This document shows positions 34,784 through 44,009 of a stretch of DNA of 55,081 bases, one piece after another. This DNA is from Paulinella micropora. Taxonomy: Eukaryota > Cercozoa > Imbricatea > Euglyphida. Every line of letters begins with the position of its first letter. Position 1 is the stretch's first letter. The stretch spans positions 1,049,483 through 1,104,563 of the forward strand of contig BJOX01000026.1 in the NCBI GenBank assembly GCA_009731375.1, written 5' to 3'. The notes below the pieces were generated by a model. That model was given only the letters and a program-made list of their open reading frames with translations. It was not told where the DNA came from and made no database searches. Made by a program: the position numbers and the translations under genes.

Positions 34784-35800
34784 ATGAGTGAGGAAAATCA
34801 ACTTGATAATAAACATATAATGATTAATACTCAGAATGCGGTTGCCCCACTAGAAGAAGCGCCAACTGGAGAAGAAATTCAAAGAACAAAAGAAGAAGAA
34901 GCCCTTGAAATACACCACCAGAAAAAGAACCCGAAAATATGGAATACTATATGGCTTGATAATCCATTAGATCAAGTTTTCTTAGACTTAGCAGATATGA
35001 GTAAGATAAAAGATAAGAAAGGAAATAAAGGATATGCTTGGATGCTTGTTTGGATCGATTGTCATAGTCGATATTTAATCATCATTCCATTAAAAAATAA
35101 AACAGCGAAAGAAGTTTACTATGCTTTGAAATCTATACCTTATAAGCCTAAATCAATTACAACCGACAGCGGAGGAGAATATAAAGGTGCTACTCGTGAT
35201 TATTTTATTCAAAATGGTATTAAGCACGATGTGGTTGAAGTAGGGGACCACAGAGCCTTAGCGGTTGTTGATAGAGTTATAAGGAGTATTAGAAGGTGGT
35301 TGGATTTATTATTTGAAACTAATAGAAATTTTGACTGGGTAAGTTATATTCAAGACTTGGTTAATGCTTATAATCATAAAGTTCATAGAGGAATTCAGGC
35401 CAGACCGGTGGACGTCTTTGCTAGAAGAGACAAAAATAAACAGACTATCACTCGTGATAACCTTATTAATGAATTCAATGTTGGTGATACTGTAAGAAAG
35501 GAAAACAAAAGGCTAATGTTTGCGAAAGGAGAAAAGACTTTTAGCAAAATTATTTATAAAGTTAAAGGCCGTTCCGGATTTAAGTTAATATTAAATAATG
35601 ACGAGTTAGTAAGTCCAAGAGATTTATTGAAAACTGATTTTACTAAACCAATTGACGAAGAAAAAGATATGAAAGAGCAAACTAAAGAAGTTATAAAAGA
35701 GAAGAAGACAAAAGAATTGCTAAAGAGAGAAGAAATAGAACCAGAAAACATCAGAACAAGTAAGAGAGAACGAAAGGCTAAAGTAATACTTGACCTTTAA
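34784..35800 (+). CDS. Retroviral-type integrase of the Polinton
   Basis: The protein has 338 residues and an rve core: VFLDLADM (first Asp), WIDCHSRYL, TTDSGGEYKG (second Asp), then AVVDRVIRSIRRW where the catalytic Glu normally stands. The spacing from the second Asp is 34 residues, so the third acid appears to be Asp. NAYNHKVHRG follows as in most rve proteins. About 230-285 form an SH3-like DNA-binding domain (NVGDTVRK, LVSPRDLLK), and the end is a basic tail. It inserts the element and makes 6-bp duplications, matching the GATCTA repeats. The frame is intact. No N-terminal zinc HHCC motif is evident. Confidence 0.88.
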   Translation: MSEENQLDNKHIMINTQNAVAPLEEAPTGEEIQRTKEEEALEIHHQKKNPKIWNTIWLDNPLDQVFLDLADMSKIKDKKGNKGYAWMLVWIDCHSRYLIIIPLKNKTAKEVYYALKSIPYKPKSITTDSGGEYKGATRDYFIQNGIKHDVVEVGDHRALAVVDRVIRSIRRWLDLLFETNRNFDWVSYIQDLVNAYNHKVHRGIQARPVDVFARRDKNKQTITRDNLINEFNVGDTVRKENKRLMFAKGEKTFSKIIYKVKGRSGFKLILNNDELVSPRDLLKTDFTKPIDEEKDMKEQTKEVIKEKKTKELLKREEIEPENIRTSKRERKAKVILDL

Positions 35801-35954
35801 TGAAAATAAAAAAATACTATTAGACTAACTTCTTTGCCCAGTTTAAAACGAATGCTTGGTCCCCATGGAAAACCTGATCGAAATGAACTACTGATTAATC
35901 GGGACAAAGAAGATAGTTTAATAGAGTTTAGTGGCGGTGGTAAGTCGCCTTTAA

Positions 35955-36462
35955 TCAAAACACAACCCTGTAGGCAGTCTTTACGGTGAGCCCATAATAA
36001 TCCGCGACAGAGCCGATATTATCCCACAATCTAAATAGCCTGAAACTTCCATCGGTAAAATGGACGACAAAATGTTCGGGCACCTGATCCTTCCTCATTG
36101 GCGATTTGTACGCATTCAACTTTGTTGTTGGAAGACCCTCATTCGGCTGTTGGTAAATGCGGGCTACACCATTTTCCTTATCTATTTCAACCCAGTAATC
36201 CTGCTTGCCCTCAATTGGTTGATTTCGTTCGTGATTAGGCTCCCGTGCTATGACCGCCCTCCTCCTACCTAATTCTTTGGGAATATTTTCCGCAGTAATA
36301 AGCCCAACACGCATTGCGCCGACTGCTTCTGCCAAAACCTAAACCCCCTTTCATTGACAAAAAAAAGAAACGAAACAACAAACTTACCCTTACTTCAGGA
36401 TCTTCGGGTTGCTTCTGTTCTGGAACCTTGCCTTCAGCCTCCTCTGGCTCCTCGTCAGCCAT
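35955..36462 (-). CDS. Spliced gene of unknown function inside the Polinton
   Basis: Exon 1 (36462-36388) reads MADEEPEEAEGKVPEQKQPE and onward. A 49-bp intron (36387-36339) has donor GTAAGT and acceptor TTTAG. Exon 2 (36338-35955) continues in frame to DYYGLVTVKTAYRVVF-like residues (exactly GLTVKTAYRVVF) and a stop, giving about 152 residues. TGCAG just before the ATG could be the acceptor of a further 5' intron. It is more GC-rich than its neighbours, and no other element gene shows an intron. No domain is recognised; QDYWVEID and HFVVHFTDGSFRLFRLWD suggest a small beta-rich fold. Its style fits a cellular gene captured by the element or inserted later. Confidence 0.5.
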
Positions 36463-36745
36463 ACCTGCACAACAGACAAGGGTTTGGTCTTTTTGTCTTA
36501 GCCACTTTGGGAATTCTGAAAAAAAAAAGTCGCAGAACAAAAAAGCACGAGGAAAAACATTTTACTCAATTGTGTGAATTTCTGGATTTCGGCTGTTCGT
36601 TTGAAATGCCTTAAAAAAGGAAAAGCGAAATTTTATTTACACCGCACACCTAGAGGCTCAGGTCAATTACACACTTTCTAAATTCTGGAGTTGGACAACT
36701 TTTGCTTTTTCAGAATAGTCTTAATCAGACAAAGTGCGAACAAGA

Positions 36746-37219
36746 ATGAGTGATGACGATGGTAGTGATGTAGAGTATGTTGAAAAAGAAACCACCAATA
36801 AGTGGTTAGAGAAATTAAGAGATAAAACATACACGCAGATGATGAAATATAAGACAAATAGCGAAGTAAAACTTGACATTATACAGAGTAGAAAGGAGCA
36901 AAAACGACAAGAGTTATTGGAATTGGAGAAACAAGAAAAAGCAGAACAAAATAAATTTTTCGCTATTGAAAAATTGCTAAATCAGAAAAAAGAAGAAGCA
37001 GAACGAAAAGAAAAAATAGATTTGGTAAAGCGAGAAGAAAAGAGAAAAGAATTGAACAAGAAAAAACAATTACGATTATTTGAGAATTGGCTAAGTGCCG
37101 AAAATCAACCAATGGGAGTTGATGATGAGATTAGAGCAAGAAAAATGATTGAAGGAGGAAAAACAACATACAATGTAATTGAAGAATATGAGAAATATAA
37201 AAGACAAAGAATTAATTGA
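36746..37219 (+). CDS. Coiled-coil protein, last gene before the right terminal repeat
   Basis: The 157 residues from ATG 36746 start MSDDDGSDVEYVEKETTNKW. Residues 45-115 are an almost uninterrupted charged helix of Lys, Glu, Gln and Arg. The last 40 residues (LFENWLSAENQPMGVDDEIR) look folded. An in-frame ATG 12 bp upstream is possible but less likely. Two hairpins begin two bases after the stop. Function unknown. Confidence 0.6.
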   Translation: MSDDDGSDVEYVEKETTNKWLEKLRDKTYTQMMKYKTNSEVKLDIIQSRKEQKRQELLELEKQEKAEQNKFFAIEKLLNQKKEEAERKEKIDLVKREEKRKELNKKKQLRLFENWLSAENQPMGVDDEIRARKMIEGGKTTYNVIEEYEKYKRQRIN

Positions 37220-37221
37220 AA

Positions 37222-37260
37222 TAGTAGTTTTTACTACTAACTCCTTTTGCGTATAGGAGT
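37222..37260. terminator. Two hairpins after the last Polinton gene
   Basis: TAGTAGT-TTTT-ACTACTA (37222-37239) begins two bases after the stop. ACTCCT and AGGAGT pair across nine bases (37240-37260). Both are perfect. Confidence 0.6.
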
Positions 37261-37412
37261 ATAAACTAGTGCGTATTCAATTTAAAAAATTGGGCAAAAG
37301 CCCTCTTCATTTCAAAGAGATTTACTCATACCATACTTGTGTGTGGTAGGTGGTTGAGTTGAAGTTGGAAGAGTAAGACGAAAAGGTCAATTTAATGATA
37401 CATACTTTTTTA

Positions 37413-37546
37413 TTGTAGTGTGCTGTAGAAGGCTATTTGGTTGTTTTTGTTTCTTTGTATCTACTATCAACAGGAAGGGGTGCGACAACCCAGACGAAGG
37501 CGAGAATTTGCAAAAATTCTCGACGAGATCTGGGTTATCATCTACT
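37413..37546 (-). repeat. Right terminal inverted repeat (134 bp)
   Basis: The inverse of 17398-17530, ending ATCTACT. One extra base near the middle explains the length difference. The nested palindromes are kept apart from a few mismatches. Confidence 0.95.
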
Positions 37547-37552
37547 GATCTA
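37547..37552. repeat. Right target-site duplication GATCTA
   Basis: An exact copy of 17392-17397. Removing the element restores TACTAGATCTAGTA, a 14-bp palindrome. 37553-37840 beyond it has nothing recognisable. Confidence 0.92.
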
Positions 37553-37840
37553 GTACATGTGAGCTAGAAAAGGATAGTTATATCTGCATCATGATTTCTT
37601 CTAGCAAGTGTATATATGCAAAATCTTTCTTGGTTACGCTATTGTATATGTACTACCATTTTATCAGCAGTTTGTTTGTAGATAAATTCATATAAAAAAT
37701 GAAGTAAAAAGCAAAAATCAATCTATCATAAATAAACATACCTTTTAGTTTTTTTTGCAAAATTAAAAACTGATGAATCCAGCCGATCTGGCTGTCAAGT
37801 AGTCATCACAAAATACCACCTCCAAGTAATAGAAAGAAAA

Positions 37841-38140
37841 GAAAGAAATTTAAATGAAAAGAAAGAAAACAAAGAAAGGAAAGAAAGGAAAGAAAAGAAA
37901 GAAATTAAAGATAGACAAGAAAAGACAGACAAGGAAAGACCGACAAGGAATTCGAAAGTCAGACAAGGAAATACATGAACGGAAAGAAAGAAAGACAGAA
38001 AGAAGGAAAGACAGAAAGAAGGAAAGACAGAAGGAAGGAAAGACAGAAGGAAGGAAAGACAGAATTTGAATTTCGAAGGAAGGAAAGTCAGAAAGAAAGA
38101 TAGATAGAAGGAAAGAAAAACAGAAGGAAAGAAAGGCAGA
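37841..38140. repeat. Purine-rich GAAA/GGAAAGACA repeats
   Basis: Degenerate GAAA, GAAAGACA and GGAAAGAC units. A 15-bp segment (ACAGAATTTGAATTTC) breaks the pattern near 38060. No gene. Confidence 0.8.
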
Positions 38141-38143
38141 ACA

Positions 38144-38434
38144 TCCCACGTTAATAGCGTTGATCCTAACATTTTGGAACAAATGTAGTAACAGTTTGAA
38201 AGATAAGGAAAATTTGTAAGGAAATTCCATGAAATTCAGCAGTTTTTCCCGTGACTGGGAATTCATGGTAAATGAAGGGAAATTACACTTATGGGTTGTT
38301 GTTTGTAAGTATGTTTTGGCATTTGTGCAGGTTATGGACGTAACGATTCGTGTCAGTTGACCCAGTCATACTGACACTCCGTTTTTAACGGTGTTTTCCC
38401 TTTGGTTTGTTAACGTTGTTTGGGTTCAATTCTG
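38144..38434 (+). repeat. Left copy of a 290-bp direct repeat (candidate LTR)
   Basis: It matches 41917-42202 over its full length at roughly 80-85 percent by eye. Both copies share TTAATAGCGTTGA, TTTTTCCCGTGACTGGGAAT, ACTTATGGGTTGTTGTTT and GGGTTCAATTCTG. It flanks the gypsy integrase remnant as an LTR would. The edges lack the usual TG...CA, so the term LTR is provisional. Confidence 0.6.
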
Positions 38435-39810
38435 ATAAGGAGGAGCATGAGTGTTACTGTTGCCAAGCGCATGCGGCACCGGCCGTCAGTACCTACGTGG
38501 AAAACCCGGAAGTGGAGACTGCTCTCGAGCAAAAGGAGACCTCAGTCGAGCAGGTGGGGGCTTCGGAGGGGTCGGGGCCGGATTCCATGCTTAATGAGGG
38601 AGTCCAGGTAGAGGACGATACAGAAAGCATCGCATCGGTGGAGGCTTGGAGACAATGCCAGAGGGCCGAAGAGCACTACAAGGACTTGATCCTGTACTTC
38701 TTGGCAGAGGACGAGCTGTTGCTGACGGACAAGATCCGGACGCAGCAGAAGACTCTGGCATGGCGGGATAGCATCCTTTGGTATAAGGGCAAGGCTGCTG
38801 AGACTGCCAATAATCAGGAGAAGTGGATTTTATGGGTCCCGGCCAAACTGAGACAGATTATTTACGTGGCGTCGCACGTGGTCCCGTTGGTTAATCACCC
38901 GGGGGTGCAGAGGACGCAGTGGATTATCAAAAGGATGTTCTGGTGGGAGGGGATGGATCTGTTTATTAAGGAAAGGGTCAAGGGCTGTACGACCTGTCAG
39001 ATGAAGACGATGCTCCCGGTGGAAGGGAAAATCCAGGTGGGTAAATTTACATTGCTGGAAAGGCTCTTTGAGTTCCTGCATGTAGACCACGTGGGACCGT
39101 TACCGCCGGTGGGACCGGCGAAGGATAAGTTCTTGTTGAATGTCATTGACAGGGGGAGCGATTATGTTTGGCAGATCCCGGTACCAGACACGACGGCGGA
39201 GACGACAACCAGGGAGCTGATCGATCGAATCTTTTGTGTGGTGGGGGTCCCCAGAACGATCTGCTCTGATAAAGGGCAGGCCTTTGAAAGCGAGCTTATG
39301 GAAAGGCTCGCGAAGTTCTACGAGATTCACTGCAGTATGTGACGCCATACAACCCGAGTGCAAATGGCAAGATTGAGCGAGTTCATAGAACGCTCAAGCC
39401 GGCTCTGAGGGCCTACTGCAAGAAGAGTCAGCTCTTGTGGAGGGAGGTCCCGAGCTTTGTATTCGCGATGAATGCGATGCAGTCGAAGGCCCTTGGGGCG
39501 GGGGCGGAATGTAGGTCCCCGTATCAGGTGGTGTTTGGTCAAGAGCAGGTGATGCCTCAGCACTTGGTGTATCAGGATGGGCCTGGGCTTATGATGGGTG
39601 AGGACGAGCTCTGGGGGGGTCCGTATGCGCGTCTCCATGGAGGAAATGCAAGCGGTGAGGCAGGCAAGGCTGGCGGAGCAGGCCCGCAAGCTGAGCAAAG
39701 AGCCCTTGGAGCAGAACTTGTCTATAGTAACATATAAGCCAGGGGACATTGTCATGTTGTATTACCCACAGGTCCCGAAGGGCATATCTTCTAAGATGTT
39801 TGTGCACTGA
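38407..39810 (+). pseudogene. Ty3/gypsy integrase remnant
   Basis: The region has an HHCC-like zinc module (SHVVPLVNHPGVQRTQW ... CTTCQ). The core follows: VDHVGPLPPVGP (Asp), TICSDKGQAFESE (Asp), then after a frameshift near 39340 TPYNPSANGKIERVHR (Glu), and VFAMNAMQ. A C-terminal SH3-like part VTYKPGDIVMLYY ends at TGA 39808 where the family has Trp. Protease, reverse transcriptase and RNase H are absent between the direct repeats, so this is a deletion derivative. The base composition is GC-rich compared with the Polinton. Confidence 0.82.
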
Positions 39811-39918
39811 AAGGGGCCTTATCAGGTAGTGCAAGACAGTGCCTTTTAACTATCGGATTAGAGGCAGGGGGAGAACAAAATTGTTAATGTTCGGCGCCTC
39901 ATCAAGCACGATCCGTTC

Positions 39919-40230
39919 ATGATGGAGAACGAGACGCTCCAAGAAGCGCTCGTCAGGGAAAAGGTGGAGTTTCAGGACCCTCCTAAGTTGGGAACGGATA
40001 AGGAACCCGATGGTGGTGAACCCGGGGACCGGCAGGGCCCGGGGGGGGCGGGGGGGGCCGGGGGGGGGGGGGGGGGGCGGGCCGTGCCGGCGCCAGGCCG
40101 GGGGGCGGGGCGCTCGCGTACTCGCGCGTGGCCGGCTCGCGCCCACGTTGAGTGGCGTGCGTGTCCCCCCCCCCCCCCCCCCCCCCCCCCCGCCCCCCCC
40201 CNNNNNNNNNNNNNNNNNNNNNNNNNNNNN

Positions 40231-40285
<55 letters not shown>

Positions 40286-41037
40286 AGGCACGGAGCTCCG
40301 AGGAGGGCGCGGGCAGGATAAACCCCAAAAAGCCTGAGGCAGGAGAGAAGGGGTCAGAAACAAGTCGCAGGCCACCTACGGAGGCGGCCAAAAGGGCGGC
40401 GGAGAATGATCTGATCTACTCTGAGCAGGGGAGTAGGCTGGGTAAGCGTAGGAAGACGGATGTGCAGACGGAGCCGGAGGGGCCGGTGGTACCCTCGCAG
40501 GTGGAAGTCCAGCACAAGTTGTGGAAGGAAGGTAATAAGGTACTGGGAATGACGTGGGTTTTGGATCAGCTCTATCTGGTCAGGCCTCAAATCAGATTCG
40601 TTACTAAAGGAGACAAGGACGTTCTCTTTGTGATGAAGGTTGTGGGACTGGCTAAAGACTCGAGGAAGACTCGATCGTCGGAGAGTGCGCTTAGGAACCT
40701 TCCACCTATGCTACAATTTTACCGGTCTTGGGATATGGATACGGTTGAAAGCAGGATGTACCGCGAGTATGTCCCGGTGTGGTGGGATTCTGCAAACAGG
40801 GAAGTTTGGGATGCCAAGATAGATCCGGCTACACGGAAGTGTGACAGGGATCACGAGGCATGGACAGTTTCGGCGTGGCCGAGGGGAGCGCTGGATTACC
40901 CCTTCGAGCTACATGACGGACAGATCCCACAGAAGGTTTGGGACGTGCTCAAGCAGAGCGGGGTAGACTTAAGGCTGATCAGGGGTGCACACGCGACGGA
41001 GACGGTGCGTGGGAAGAAACACCCGAGCCTGAAGTAA
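39919..41037 (+). pseudogene. Continuation of the gypsy element: unknown C-terminal frame broken by a poly-C/poly-G gap
   Basis: MMENETLQEALVREKVEFQD follows integrase-type VRRLIKHDPF sequence in the same frame. A G-rich stretch, a C run, 29 Ns (40202-40230) and a G run then interrupt it. After the gap an open frame of about 240 codons (VLDQLYLVRPQIRFVTKG, WPRGALDYPFELHDG) reads like real protein but matches no family I know. It could be an extra domain of the retrotransposon or a fused host fragment. Confidence 0.45.
40165..40283. repeat. C run, N gap, G run
   Basis: A run of C faces a run of G across 29 Ns. Long G runs are hard to sequence, so the structure here is unreliable. Confidence 0.8.
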
Positions 41038-41916
41038 GGGGATAGCATCGGGGATGCGAATATGGATAAGGGACCGGAATTCGGGTCGGGGGATGAAAGT
41101 TGGGCACACATTGACCATACGTGTGGAATATCAAGTACTGGGGATCCTCCTCACCTATAAAGCTTTACGGAAAAAGTGCAAGAGGAGAACTCGACGAGAA
41201 GACCATCGTCGTTTTAAGATTTGGATTTTGGGATTCAGTCAATTCGGATCTCGGTGCAGGCACCATTCACATTTGACGGATTAGACAGGGTCTGGTTGGC
41301 GGTCGATCGGACTATGGGACTGTGACTTCTGGAAATCGCGCGCGTAGGGTTGAGGACGTGGACTTTCCGAGTGTTAGTTCACGATCTTCGGGGAATATTA
41401 AGTCTAGGAACTTAGCTCACATGAAGCACAAGCCTTTAATCTGTTGGATGGCTCTTGGTAAGATTTGATCGAGGTCGAGCATGGATAGCTCTTGGGATGG
41501 TGGACAATCGGCTGGGATTCCCCAATAAGCCGGTGCTGACGAGATTATACGAAGATGTAGTCTCCTTTGGTATTACAATTGAGATCGAGCGATCTCAAAG
41601 GAGGGGGAGGGCGTGCTATGTAACACCCACGATATACTACATCGTTATTACGCTATTGGTTTTACGGGAATTCACTCGTGGAAGTGATTCCTTGTTATCA
41701 AATGTATTTTAAGATGAATTCTTATTACATTTCCTGTTTTGAAGAATACTTCCGGTTTTAATGTTGTATTAGGATAAAGGGGTATTGGGGAAAAGTTTGG
41801 AAACTTAAATCCCATAAGGCCTTAAATACTATATTTTACACTTGACCGTTTACAGGAGTGGTGAAGGTTATTAGGATGTAAATTACACAAAGCTGTGATA
41901 TCCTTATTGATTAACC

Positions 41917-42202
41917 TCCCACATTAATAGCGTTGACCCGAACCTTTTGTAGCAAATGTAGTAACAGTTTGAAGTTATGGAAAATTTACACGGAAATTCA
42001 GTGAAATTTGGCAGTTTTTCCCGTGACTGGGAATTTATCGCTAAATAAGGGAAATTGCACTTATGGGTTGTTGTTTAGGGTTTGTTTTGGCATTTTGTGC
42101 AGGTTATGAACGTAACGCATCGTGTCAGTTGATCAGTGTCAAAGGGTCACTCTGTTTTTAACGGTTTTCCCCTTTAGCTTGTTGTTTGGGTTCAATTCTG
42201 GC
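41917..42202 (+). repeat. Right copy of the 290-bp direct repeat (candidate LTR)
   Basis: Partner of 38144-38434. The sequence between 41038 and 41916 holds no gene I recognise. 42203-43984 after it is AT-rich with no gene I can support, apart from a nested hairpin at 42288-42344 (GAGCTCG / CGAGCTC outside, TAAGACCG / CGGTCTTA inside) and an A run at 42849. Confidence 0.6.
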
Positions 42203-44009
42203 TTCCCTTTCTATTACAGAAGTGCGGTAGGTTACCCTTGAACCAGTTGTGTTCAGTTCTATTATTAAATTCCTTTTATTTTCCTTTGAGCTCGTAAGGG
42301 TAAGACCGTGCCTCCGGTCTTAATACACAGCCACCAGCGAGCTCGAATGAGGGTCCTGCTGCCTGGCAAGCGACAACGTAGTACGCGTGGCCAATAGAAT
42401 CTATGATTATTTGTAACCATATGTAGGTTCTAGTGGTCGTTAGAGCCCCCATCAACTTCGCAGCAGGTAAACTCCTTCAATATTCAAGATTTTGAAGTGT
42501 TGTTTGCACAGAATTCAATTTTTTTTTGGGAATTGGTAGCCTGAGATTTAGTCTTTCAGTGTATTAAAGGTATTGCTGTGTTCCAGAGTATGTTCTGAAT
42601 TTTGACAAACTAATTTTCGACCTATGTTTTCCTAGTTTTTGTTTTGTACCGTACTTCTCTGCAAAAACCCTCTGGCAGGATTGCTCAACATAGCATTTTA
42701 ATTCAGTTGTGCACTTGTGCATAAATATGAATGCAGAGTGGCTTTTGCAAACAGCATTTTTCAGTTAAAAACGCCATACTTGCTATGTCCTGAAAAGTGA
42801 AAATTGGAGTCGACAATAAGGATTTCAACAACAGAGCTACTCCTTTTTTCAAAAAAAAAAAAAAAAAAAAACACTTGTGTCATGCTTGGTTTGCTTAAAA
42901 CGATGTGGTTTGAACATTTACCTGCTGCGATGCACTTCACCTCCGACATGATTTTTGTGGCGCCTGCCCGTAATTTTCTGTGGCAATATTTGACAAGACC
43001 AAGCCAATTCCCTGAGAGGAAACCAGAAAATTTTCCAAAAAATATTTGACCAAACAGGCCTATCGACATAGGTAGTCTTTGAAGTGAAGGCCGCACTAAA
43101 TTTTTTTTATTGGACGGTTTTTGCGGGGTCGAGATTGGTAAAAGTCATGTCTAGAGAGGGTTTTGTGTGTTTTTTCTGTGTTATTCTCATGCATATTTTC
43201 ACGTCCTGTGGTCTTGTACAGTCTTTCCAAATGCTGTGTCCATGATGTCTACAAAATGGCGTGTTGTTAACTTATCTGCAGCATGTGTTGTTCTTTCTTC
43301 CCTGAAGCACGTATTTGCACCTGTCCTGTATCGCCCATACATGTATTGTGTGTGCTTTTCTTGGAATGTTATGTGCTGAACCTATTCACAATTACATGGT
43401 CTTTGTTTTGTATATGTTCAACTCCTGCTCCTTTCTTTGTAACCCTGCTGTTGGTGATCGGTTCTTGGCTCCAGACAGGCTAAAAAAATCGTGGGAAAGA
43501 TCTTTACAGATTTTCAATTTTTTTCTGCATTTCTGCACAAAATGTTTTTATTAAATAGTCTCTTTGATTTCCTTCACTTTCTGTACTTGTGCCGGCGTTG
43601 TATTTTAATAAAAAATTTCTGAGTGAGGGCCTTACGCCCTACTTTTGCTGATTTTGGCAGGTTTGTTTGCAGGCTTAAGGTTACCTTTTGTAAAAAAACT
43701 TTGTACATTTAATCATAAGCATACATAGAAAGATATTATATAAGAATTTATTGAAGAGCATACAGGGAACATATGAAAACTGACTCTGATTTTTTGTCAT
43801 CACAAGCCACCATTTTTTGAGGTGGCAGGGTGGCCAGTTTTTCCTGGTCAGGGTGGCGCAAATTAGTTGGGAAAAAGTGGTGGGCGACGGGGAAGCGATT
43901 GGTTTGAAGTCAGTTTTTACTATTTTTCAATGATTCTTTCATTAAATTAAATGTTTTTACTTATAGTTTTGAAATGTACAATTTTCATATGATAAAGTTT
44001 AACGGATCT

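Larger units (their letters stand above)
17398..37546 (+). mobile_element. Polinton/Maverick-type endogenous virus, complete
   Basis: The element is 20,149 bp with matching inverted termini (5'-AG...CT-3') and an exact 6-bp duplication, so both ends are original. It encodes all hallmark genes: PolB, integrase, major and minor capsid, packaging ATPase and cysteine protease. AT content is much higher than in GPN2. Polintons are virus-like self-synthesising elements. This copy was very likely once able to form virions. It is not intact now: PolB, the fibre, a HIRAN gene and a coiled-coil gene contain stops or frameshifts as read here. Two N gaps (22565-22574, 28559-28568) lie inside it. Confidence 0.95.
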
